DNA of 64,000 nucleotides from Candidatus Phytoplasma australiense (GTDB lineage Bacteria; Bacillota_I; Bacilli_A; Acholeplasmatales; Acholeplasmataceae): NCBI GenBank assembly GCA_000069925.1, contig AM422018.1, positions 806,001 to 870,000 of the forward strand, read 5' to 3'. Shown piece by piece: positions 52,825 to 64,000 of this stretch (position 1 is its first letter; each line of letters starts with the position of its first letter). The notes under the pieces were generated by a model. It saw only the letters and a program-made list of their open reading frames with translations, ran no database searches and was not told where the DNA came from. The position numbers and the translations under genes were made by a program.

Positions 52825-53290
52825 TATCTCTATAATACAATACAAAAAGAAAAAAAACAAGCAAAATGAGTTTAAAAAAATAGTCTTTTTTAATGTTTCC
52901 AAAAAACATTAAAAAAGACTCAAAAAAACCTCTAAATCCTTTCAAAAATTTTCAAAAAGGGTTTTTCTTTAAAACAATTAATAAAAATCTTTTAAAGGTT
53001 AAAAAAAATTGAAAAACTAAACAAATAAAAAAATAAAGCCAAAGTTGTCTCAAAAACAAAACAATGTATATTTTGGAAAGTGTTTTTTTTTGGAAAATAA
53101 AGAACAAATTTTTAAATATTTATAAAAAAGCAAAAAACGTTAAAAATAACTGTAATCATATTTTATGATGCAATAAAAAACAATCAAAAAGACTTCCAAA
53201 CATTTTTAATTCTTTAAACAAGTTTAAAAAAATCTATTTAAAATCTTGAAAAAAAACTACTTTAAACAAGTTTAAAAAATTAAAGAAAAA

Positions 53291-53313
53291 AAAGTAGCTT
53301 TTAAGGCTACTTT
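53291..53313 (-). terminator. Terminator of the rRNA-tRNA operon
   Basis: AAAGTAGC/GCTACTTT stem and T run on the minus strand, 50 bp after the last tRNA. Confidence 0.88.
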
Positions 53314-53363
53314 GATTTATATTGGCTTAAGAAAGTTATAGTTAAAAAAATCAGAAAATAATA

Positions 53364-53439
53364 TGGTGGCTCCGGACAGAATCGAACTGTCGACACGAGG
53401 CTCTTCAGGCCACTGCTCTACCGACTGAGCTACAGAGCC
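53364..53439 (-). tRNA. tRNA-Phe (GAA)
   Basis: Anticodon loop CTGAAGA; encoded CCA. One T-T mismatch in the anticodon stem. Confidence 0.93.
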
Positions 53440-53515
53440 TGGCGGTCCGGACGGGACTTGAACCCGCGATCTCCTGCGTGACAGGCAAGCATGTTAACCA
53501 CTACACCACCGGACC
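53440..53515 (-). tRNA. tRNA-Asp (GTC)
   Basis: Anticodon GTC in CTGTCAC; directly abuts tRNA-Phe; encoded CCA. Confidence 0.94.
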
Positions 53516-53522
53516 TTTTTTT

Positions 53523-53599
53523 TGGTTGCGGGGATAGGATTTGAACCTATGACCTTCGGATTATGAGCCCGACGAGCTACCAAACTGCTCTACCCCGCG
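53523..53599 (-). tRNA. Initiator tRNA-fMet (CAT)
   Basis: Anticodon CAT. The first base C faces A72 without pairing (CGCGGGG/CCCCGCA), the mark of initiator tRNA, and the anticodon stem is G-rich (TCGGG). Confidence 0.93.
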
Positions 53600-53619
53600 G
53601 TATATAATATAATTTTTGA

Positions 53620-53710
53620 TGGCGGAGGAAGAGGGATTCGAACCCCCGCGCCCTTTCAGACCTCTCAGTTTTCAAGACTGACCCCTTCAACCGGACTTGG
53701 GTATTCCTCC
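53620..53710 (-). tRNA. tRNA-Ser (TGA)
   Basis: Class II with long variable arm; anticodon loop CTTGAAA gives TGA; encoded CCA. Confidence 0.94.
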
Positions 53711-53717
53711 AAAAAAA

Positions 53718-53794
53718 TGGTGGACCCGGTAGGATTCGAACCTACGACCAACCGGTTATGAGCCGGTAGCTCTAACCAACTGAGCTACAGGTCC
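53718..53794 (-). tRNA. tRNA-Ile2 or Met (CAT)
   Basis: Anticodon CAT, acceptor GGACCTG/CGGGTCC. Since initiator and elongator tRNA-Met are both present next to it, this third CAT tRNA is most likely tRNA-Ile2, whose C34 is modified to lysidine to read AUA. Confidence 0.85.
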
Positions 53795-53795
53795 A

Positions 53796-53872
53796 TGGTA
53801 GCGGCAGAGGGATTTGAACCCTCGACCCCACGGGTATGAACCGTGTACTCTTGCCAGCTGAGCTACACCGCC
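53796..53872 (-). tRNA. tRNA-Met (CAT), elongator
   Basis: Anticodon CAT, fully paired acceptor GGCGGTG/TGCCGCT, closely resembling the Firmicutes elongator. Confidence 0.88.
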
Positions 53873-53894
53873 GTTAATTACATTCATTTTAATT

Positions 53895-53970
53895 TGGTGG
53901 AGCTTAGCGGGATCGAACCGCTGACCTTCTGTGTGCAAGACAGATGCTCTTCCAGCTGAGCTAAAGCCCC
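53895..53970 (-). tRNA. tRNA-Ala (TGC)
   Basis: Anticodon TGC in CTTGCAC; encoded CCA. Confidence 0.94.
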
Positions 53971-53976
53971 ATCAAA

Positions 53977-54062
53977 TGGTACCTAGAGTCGGACTTGAAC
54001 CGACACGGCTATAAGCCATGGGATTTTAAGTCCCACGTGTCTACCGATTCCACCATCCAGGC
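53977..54062 (-). tRNA. tRNA-Leu (TAA)
   Basis: Class II; anticodon loop CTTAAAA gives TAA; encoded CCA. Confidence 0.94.
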
Positions 54063-54079
54063 AATCATTATTTCTTTTT

Positions 54080-54156
54080 TGGTATCCCGTGAAGGATTCG
54101 AACCTTCGACACCTTGATTAAAAGTCAAGTGCTCTACCAACTGAGCTAACGGGACA
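54080..54156 (-). tRNA. tRNA-Lys (TTT)
   Basis: Anticodon TTT in ACTTTTAAT; encoded CCA. Confidence 0.94.
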
Positions 54157-54158
54157 TT

Positions 54159-54233
<75 letters not shown>

Positions 54234-54283
54234 ATATTGACGTATTTAATAAATTAAAAAAATTTGAATCCAGTATAAAAAAA

Positions 54284-54358
54284 TGGTAGAGGATGAGGGA
54301 TTCGAACCCCCGACATTCTGCTTGTAAGGCAGACGCTCTCCCAGCTGAGCTAATCCTC
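54284..54358 (-). tRNA. tRNA-Val (TAC)
   Basis: Anticodon TAC in CTTACAA; encoded CCA; first tRNA after the 5S gene. Confidence 0.94.
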
Positions 54359-54378
54359 TTTATTTATTTATTTAAGCA

Positions 54379-54490
54379 ATTCTTGGCACTCCCTATCTTC
54401 GCTCGTAAAACTATTGTCAGTACTAAGGACTTAACTGCTGTGTTCGGGATGGTAACAGGTGTTTCCCCTTAGTTTTATGCACCAAGAATC
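54379..54490 (-). rRNA. rrf: 5S ribosomal RNA
   Basis: About 112 bases; ends pair as TTCTTGGTG/TGCCAAGAA, with the conserved CCCGAACACAG core. Follows 23S by about 30 bases. Ends estimated. Confidence 0.92.
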
Positions 54491-54521
54491 TTTCAAAACT
54501 AGATAAACTCAGTTAAAAAAA

Positions 54522-57380
<2,859 letters not shown>

Positions 57381-57433
57381 TGTTGTTTATCTACTTTTCA
57401 AAGAGCTTTTTTTAAGATGTGACCTATTTTATT

Positions 57434-57510
57434 TGGTGGGCCTAAATGGACTTGAACCACCGACCTCACGCTTATCAGGCGTGTGCTCTAACCAACTGAG
57501 CTATAGGCCC
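57434..57510 (-). tRNA. tRNA-Ile (GAT) in the 16S-23S spacer
   Basis: Anticodon GAT in CTGATAA; encoded CCA. A spacer tRNA-Ile is typical of phytoplasma rRNA operons. Confidence 0.95.
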
Positions 57511-57584
57511 TTAATCTTAAAAAAACGAAAAACTTTTTTAAGTCTCTCAAAACTGAAGATGATAACTTTTTTCCTTAGAAAGGA

Positions 57585-59107
<1,523 letters not shown>

Positions 59108-59375
59108 TTTTTGACTTTTTAAACAGACTAGTTAAACTAATTTGTTTAAAAAAATTAATGAATTTAAAAAATAATTTTTCAGTATCATCTTCAGTTTTCA
59201 AAGATTAAAATAGTTTTAGTAAAAAATTGTGAAAAAATAAATTAAGAATAAATAATTAAAATATGCAATTTAGCAAGTAACAAATAATTAAAAAATAATT
59301 AAAAAATAATTAAAAATTGTTGTTTTTGCTCTCAAAAAATATTTTCAAAGCAAATAAAATCGCAATACCTTTTTT

Positions 59376-59405
59376 ATTATATCACATAAAAAAACAAATA
59401 GTAAA
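59376..59405 (-). promoter_or_regulatory. Promoter of the rRNA operon
   Basis: On the minus strand TTTACT (59400-59405), 18-base spacer, TATAAT (59376-59381); implies a 16S leader of about 260 bases. Confidence 0.65.
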
Positions 59406-60799
59406 TGTTTTTTTACTTTTTTTTCAAAATTAAAAAAATAATTGAAATGTGACAAAATAATTGCTAAAATAAATAACAAATATCGGGATGGCTGTGAAAT
59501 TTAATTATTGCAAATTTTTTCTGTCGAAATTGCGATGCAAAAACTCAAAAGACAATCACTATATAATAATTTTTGATTAAAGGGTAAAACAACTTTAAAA
59601 TCAAAACCAACCTACCTAAAAATTATAACAAACATTTTAAGATTTGGCAAGTATAAAAATACTTTTAAGAAATTTTTTGTAGAAATTATTTTTTTGCAAA
59701 TGTTTTACGATATCGATGAAGATTTTGTTATTAAATTTGTTATCAAAAAAGATCAAAAAAAGATGGCGTCATTATAGTTTAATTTTTAATAAAAAAGGAG
59801 GAGGAGTTTTTTTTGTTTGAGGTGTGTCTGGTTGATTTTAGGAGAGCAAAGAATTAAAGGATTTTGTTTTTTGTTCGAATATGTGTGTCATTCCCTTATT
59901 TTTAGATATTTTTTATTTTAAAAATTCCTTCAAACTAAAAAATATAAATGGATAGTTACATATTTTTCAATTACCACAACAAATTAATTAAACTAAAAAA
60001 AGAATATGATATTTGAAAAATTGGGGTTATTGAATAAAAGGTGTTTTTCAAACTACTTATTAAGTGAATTAACCAAAATATTGGGGTTGCTGAATAAAAA
60101 AATGCATTTGGGTTGTTTTGTTTTTTTAAACAAAATTCCAAATTTTAATCATTTGGGGGAAATTTGTTTTTAGATATTTTTATTTTAATATTCTTTAAAA
60201 CTAAAAAAAATAATAGATAATTGCATATCGTTTCAAAATAAAAAAATTTAAAAAAGTGAAAAAACGTCTAACAATTTTCAATATTTTATTAATTCTTGAA
60301 CAAAATAAAAAATCAAAATAAATATTAAATAAAAAAATATGTAAAAAAACTTCAAAAGAAAATTTGAAATTGAAGTGAAAAAATATTATTATAAAATTAA
60401 CGTAGCTTATTTAAAATGTTGTGTAAAGGAAATATTTGATTTAAATATAAAAAATCATCTACGCCACAATATGATATGTCTTTAGGGTGTAAGAAATTAT
60501 CCATAAACATTAAAAAAACACTTAAACATCGAAAGGAGTAAATGATACATTATGATGAGTCATTATTAAAAAGAACATAAAAAAAACAAAATTCAAATGT
60601 AGGCTGTTAGCAAAAACAAACACTAGGTAACTTTTTTTCTTTTTTTAAAATTCTTTGTTTTAAAAATTTGGGATGATGAAATAATTAGGATAATTTTTGT
60701 TTTTTTAATCTTTTTTTATCTTCTCATTTATCTTATTTTGAAGTTTTTTTATTTTCTAACTTTTTTTAATGAATTCTCTTAAAAGACAAAAAAATGTTT
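59406..60799. other. Non-coding, with decayed PMU terminal repeats
   Basis: No intact gene. 59893-60010 and 60160-60260 are two diverged copies of the PMU terminal repeat (TTTTAGA..ATTTT..TTTAAAACTAAAAAATA..GATA..TTGCATAT). 60015-60060 is a dispersed repeat (see 62910). A plus-strand ATG at 60542 with AAAGGAG opens only 12 codons (MIHYDESLLKRT), possibly the head of a lost gene. 60668-60700 matches the outer boundary of the sigma/ssb block. Confidence 0.55.
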
Positions 60800-60844
60800 T
60801 TATAAAAAGTTTGAAAATTGTTTTTTAATTTCATCGTTTGGCAT
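60800..60844 (-). pseudogene. Sigma-factor remnant, 14 codons
   Basis: ATG at 60844 with the same hairpin-covered AAAGGAG site as the intact sigma genes. It codes for MPNDEIKKQFSNFL then a TAA; the intact genes read MPTDENRKKELFQEFL. The rest of the gene is lost. Confidence 0.8.
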
Positions 60845-60850
60845 TACACT

Positions 60851-60876
60851 CCTTTCTAAAAACATTTTTAGAAAGG
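60851..60876 (-). promoter_or_regulatory. Diverged hairpin over the sigma ribosome binding site (copy 3)
   Basis: CCTTTCTAAAAA pairs perfectly with TTTTTAGAAAGG. The stem is shorter in A/T pairs than the other copies, but the GG of the binding site now pairs with CC. An upstream terminator-like stem is at 60916-60943. Confidence 0.7.
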
Positions 60877-61177
60877 ATACGAAAGTTATTATTTTTTTGA
60901 GTTTCAGGTACAAAAAAAGACCGACTAAAAAATAAGTCAGTCCTAAATTTTTTGAAAAAATAAAAAATTGTCTTAAAGAATGTAGCATCACATATACAAA
61001 AATCGTCCTAAATGTTGAAATATCCAAGTATTTTCAGATAAATACACTTATTTTGTGGATAATTTGTTCCGCCTAATTTTTGTAAGTTAAGGTAGTTTAT
61101 CTATTAGATTTCTTTTCCTGAGGTTGGATCTAATTCTGTGATGAAAACGCTTGTTTTGCATCAAATTTGAATTTGGT
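60877..61177. other. Intergenic PMU boundary
   Basis: Holds the terminator AAGACCGACT/AGTCAGTC (60916-60943). Sequence at 61085-61177 looks like the decayed tail of DUF2963 repeats. Confidence 0.45.
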
Positions 61178-62668
61178 CTATTGAATTTCTTGACCAGTTT
61201 CAGGATTGAATTTTTTGGTGTAATCAATGGTTTTGCCGTCGGATTTGTAATTAATTTCTTCTGTTTTTTTATCTTTGTTGTTGAATTTGGTTTGTTTGGT
61301 TAATTTTCCTGTTTCAGAGTTATATTCATATTTAATGGTTTCCTTAATTGTTTTGCCGTCGGATAAGTAATTTATTTGGTTGGTTAATTTTCCTGTTTGG
61401 GGGTTGAATTCAAATTTGCACAAAATTAAGCCATCAAGGTTGTACTGAATTTCTTGGGTTCGGTTTTTTTGTTTGATAGTTGAATTCAATGGTGTATTTG
61501 GTTTGTTTTCCGTCTTCGTAGTATTTGGTATATTTGATTTTGTTGCCTGTTTTGGAGTCGAATTCGGTTAGTTCGCTTTGGTTGCTTGTTTCGCGGTTGA
61601 ATTCAATGATGTAGTAAACAGTTTTTCCGTCTGGTTTATAATGGGTGTATTTGGTCCTGTTTGCTGTTTGGGGGTCGTAATTATAGGTGTACCAAAGTAA
61701 ACCGTCTTTGTTATGTTGGGTATATCTGATTTGTTTGCTTGTAGTTTGGTCAAAATCTGTGATAAACTTTGAGCCGTCTTTGTGGTGATAAGTTGTTTTG
61801 ATTAATCTTCCTGTTTGGGGGCTAAATTCTTCAATCGTCTTTGATCCGTCTATGTGGTAATAGGTTTGGTTGGCCTTTTTGCCTGTTTTAGGGTCTGATT
61901 CGGTGATGGAATCAATTGTTTGGCCGTCGGATTTGTAATTGATTTTTTTTGTTTTTTGGCCTGTTTGGTTAAATTCAAAAATAACATCTTTTGTTTTGCC
62001 ATCAGATTTATAATTGGTTTGATTGATTGATTTACTTGTTTGGGGGTCGTAATCAATAGTATAATCAATTGTTGTTCCATCGGGTTTGTAATAGATATCT
62101 TGGATTTTTTTACGAGCTTCATTGTATTTATATTTAATACAGTTTAGGATATAGGGAATAGGAGAATCGCAATTAAAATCATAGTCTTGAGGCACTCCTG
62201 GTTTAATTGGCGGCTTGTTTGTGTTGTAATAATGGTTAATGGAAATATCACTCATATAATGATTGTAAGATATAGGATTGAATAAATCACTAGAAAATTT
62301 TTGGTCATCTAACCACCAAGTGTCATAAATCAATCCTTTGTTATAACTATAATAACATTGCCTACCAGTTTCGTCATAAAAAGTTTTAGGTGATGTTCCG
62401 AATTCTTCTCGTATCCTAGAAGGAGTGATAGAAATGGTGGGGGTCAAAAAGCAATTGTCTTTCCATCGTGCAAGTTCACTATTATATTTTTTTATTTTGG
62501 GTGTATCTAATTTGGAGGTGATTTGGCCTGTAATTTCGTTTTGGGTTTGGTTTGGGTGTTTGGTGGTATAATTGGGGTTTGAGTGTTGTCATGCATAAAA
62601 AGGCAGAAAAAAATAATAAAAATTAATGCAACCGTGATAACGGGGGAAAGTCTCTTTTGCTTATTCAA
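61178..62668 (-). pseudogene. DUF2963 repeat protein with N-terminal anchor, two frameshifts
   Basis: Starts at TTG 62668 with AAAGGAG seven bases upstream and codes for a signal anchor (NKQKRLSPVITVALIFIIFFCLF) in one frame. A shift near 62570 moves to the frame TTKHPNQTQNEITGQITSK, which runs open through many DUF2963 repeats (SDGKTKDVIFEFN, KDGSKFITDFDQ). A second shift at a run of seven Ts (61464-61470, A7 in the message) moves to the final 100 codons ending GQEIQ at 61178. Restored, it would be a single-anchor protein of nearly 500 residues with about 20 repeats. Removing one A restores the second joint, so transcriptional slippage could give some product. Confidence 0.8.
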
Positions 62669-62795
62669 AAGACATCTCCTTTCTTGTCTTTAAAAAGCTA
62701 GTATATGTTTTTATTATAACACAAAAAAACAAGTTTCTTGCTTGGGTTATAATATTTCTGACAGTTTTTTTGTCTTATTAATGACGGAAATTTAG

Positions 62796-62872
62796 TGTCA
62801 AAAACAGGAGGCATGCCTAAGATATTATGATTACAAGTACAGATGATTTCCCAATTGATCTCATTTTTCCTT
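62796..62872 (-). pseudogene. tRNA-Thr(TGT) remnant
   Basis: Aligns along its whole length with the intact gene at 54159-54233. GTCAAAAACAGGAG matches GCCAAAAACAGGAG at the acceptor/T-arm side, ATGATTACAAGT matches CTGATTACAAGT at the anticodon, and the opposite end is weak. Pairing is destroyed, so it is not functional. Confidence 0.6.
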
Positions 62873-62909
62873 GAGGTATTTTATTTTTTAATCCCTTTAA
62901 TTTTTATTC

Positions 62910-63018
62910 TTCTTTGTCATATTGTTTTTTTTGTTCAAATATGGTTTTTTAAAAATTGGGTTGTTGAATAAAAGGTATTTTTTCAAACTACTTATATGTT
63001 AGGGTGTTTTGTTTTTTT
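62910..63018. repeat. 105-bp dispersed repeat (also 63299-63403, partly 60015-60060)
   Basis: The two full copies share TGTCATAT..CAAATATGGTTTTTTAAA, GGGTTGTTGAATAAAAGGTATT and CAAACTACTTATATGTTAGG. Non-coding. Confidence 0.75.
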
Positions 63019-63883
63019 TAAAAAAGTATTTTTTGAGAGTTGCGATTGATTATTGTTAGATGAATGTTGTTTTATCAAAGACGTAGGGAGATTGATTTTT
63101 CTGTTTGGGGGTTGTATTTTGATGTATTCTATTCCTTGGATTTCATCGCCTGTGGTGGGATTGTATTTAACAATCAGATAAATTTTTTATCATCTTAGCG
63201 ATAGTGGGTTTCTTTGGTTGTTTTCTTGTTTCAGGATTATAATTATGGATTTACCAAAGTGATCCAATTTTGTTATGTTGAGTATATTTTGTTTTCATTC
63301 TTTTTTTGTCATATTTTTTTGTGCAAATATGGTTTTTTAAAAATCGGGTTGTTGAATAAAAGGTATTTTTTCAAACTACTTATATGTTAGGGTGTTTTGT
63401 TTTTTTAATCTTTTTGGTTTTACTGCTTTTTTTATCATATGGTTTTTTTATTTCTTTCTTTTTGTTTTTGAGTTGATTGAAAGAAGGGGGTTAGATTTGA
63501 TGTTATTTTAGACTTTTCTTTTTTTAAAATCCAAATACTTTTCAAAAATTAAATCTGTTTTTATATAACTAACTTTTTTTCAAAAAACAACAAAAAAATT
63601 GAGGTGATAATAAGGAATTATAGGGAGAAAAGCGAAAAAATACTCTTTTTTTATTTATCAACCCCCACACATTTAAGCATTAAAGAACCAAAAAAACCAA
63701 ATTAACTTTATTTTTTAAAAAACAACAAAAAAAAATTTAAGACAAAAATAAGGAATTACAGAGATTCAAAAATAAAAAAACACTCTTTTTTTCAACCTCC
63801 CTGAAAACAATATATAACCATTTTTTCAACAAAAAAACAATCAACAATTATTTTTTTAATAATTATTAATTGCATAAAAATGT

Positions 63884-63889
63884 TATAAT
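63884..63889 (+). promoter_or_regulatory. -10 box of the last gene
   Basis: TATAAT about 36 bases before the start codon; no clear -35. Confidence 0.5.
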
Positions 63890-63924
63890 ATATGCAGTTA
63901 TTAATAAAGAAAGGACTCCAAATT

Positions 63925-64000
63925 TTGAAAATCTTTGATTACAATAAATTAAAAGACTTAAAAATTCCACACGACATCGCAAATATATTAAATAATATTT
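63925..64000 (+). CDS. Start of a gene, possibly Fic-family (window edge)
   Basis: TTG at 63925 preceded by GAAAGGA (63908-63914) and a TATAAT. Only 25 codons are visible (KIFDYNKLKDLKIPHDIANI). The pattern D-Y-x-K-L-x2-L-x-I-P-x2-I resembles the N-terminus of Fic-domain AMP-transferase proteins, but the catalytic motif is outside the window, so this is tentative. Confidence 0.4.
   Translation, partial: MKIFDYNKLKDLKIPHDIANILNNI

Larger units (their letters stand above)
52329..53290. other. Non-coding leader region with a diverged direct duplication
   Basis: No gene. About 52385-52700 and 52770-53090 are diverged copies of one sequence: both have TTCTATAGTAAT dyads, then AAAAAGACTC, then CTAAACAAATAAAAAA and AATG(C/T)ATATTTT. 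The first holds the inverted copy of the 31737-31772 repeat (52657-52692). Confidence 0.6.
62669..63924. other. Decayed region with repeats
   Basis: No intact gene. Besides the tRNA remnant, 63085-63300 retains pieces of DUF2963 coding sequence on the minus strand (GTTTGGGGGTTGTATTTTGA). 63581-63670 and 63718-63800 are diverged copies of one element (AACAACAAAAAAA..AATAAGGAATTA..ACTCTTTTTT). Confidence 0.55.

Overview
This window comes from a phytoplasma ('Candidatus Phytoplasma', a wall-less plant and insect pathogen of the Mollicutes), probably of the aster-yellows type. The 16S rRNA gene (reverse strand, about 57585-59107) carries the published genus signature at 58812-58836. The rRNA spacer holds a tRNA-Ile(GAT), the base composition is extremely AT-rich, TGA is used as a stop, and the accessory genes are those of phytoplasma 'potential mobile units' (PMUs).

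Layout. (1) 1-2716: end of a thioredoxin gene, then two decayed genes on the minus strand that share a short N-terminal module. (2) 2717-26132: a PMU-like element. Its core (3314-26132) is bounded by a 1,680-bp inverted repeat with no indels, and each arm holds a full IS3-family transposase (tra5) and an outer non-coding terminal repeat of about 362 bp. Inside lie a left block read rightward (sigma factor, ssb, Bax-inhibitor-like membrane protein, DUF2963 protein, two Panacea-domain proteins), a large palindrome, a second IS3-type insertion sequence, and a 12-kb operon read leftward: dnaB, a nuclease-like gene, tmk, DUF2963 genes, HU, an adenine methyltransferase, small membrane and basic proteins, an AAA+ ATPase, a giant coiled-coil protein and a membrane protein. 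(3) 26133-28797: an inverted second copy of the sigma/ssb/membrane-protein block, cut by the element's outer terminus. (4) 28798-59405: ordinary chromosome with long gene-poor AT-rich stretches: pgsA, a four-tRNA cluster, two large repeat-rich surface proteins, a fakA-like gene, further tRNAs, a cold-shock gene, tmRNA, primosome genes (dnaI and a dnaB/dnaD-type gene), mutM, polA, ffh, ftsY, eleven tRNAs and a 16S-tRNA-Ile-23S-5S operon. (5) 59890-63400: a decayed PMU end (terminal-repeat remnants, a 14-codon sigma remnant, a frameshifted DUF2963 gene, a tRNA-Thr remnant). (6) From 63925: the start of a gene on the plus strand, possibly Fic-like.

How it works together. The PMU carries its own replication and nucleotide set (dnaB, ssb, tmk, HU), its own sigma factor, DNA modification, and a membrane/coiled-coil/AAA+ set of unknown role. 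The most unusual points are: the AAA+ protein has the N-terminal plan and ATPase of FtsH but its protease is replaced by a domain shared with the last gene of the operon; a nuclease-like gene and a methyltransferase lie in the same operon; a hairpin overlaps the sigma-factor ribosome binding site and its pairing is kept in three diverged copies; PolA has kept its 5' nuclease but its polymerase half is degenerate; and the tmRNA encodes an unusually long tag. All calls come from reading the sequence; no database search was run.
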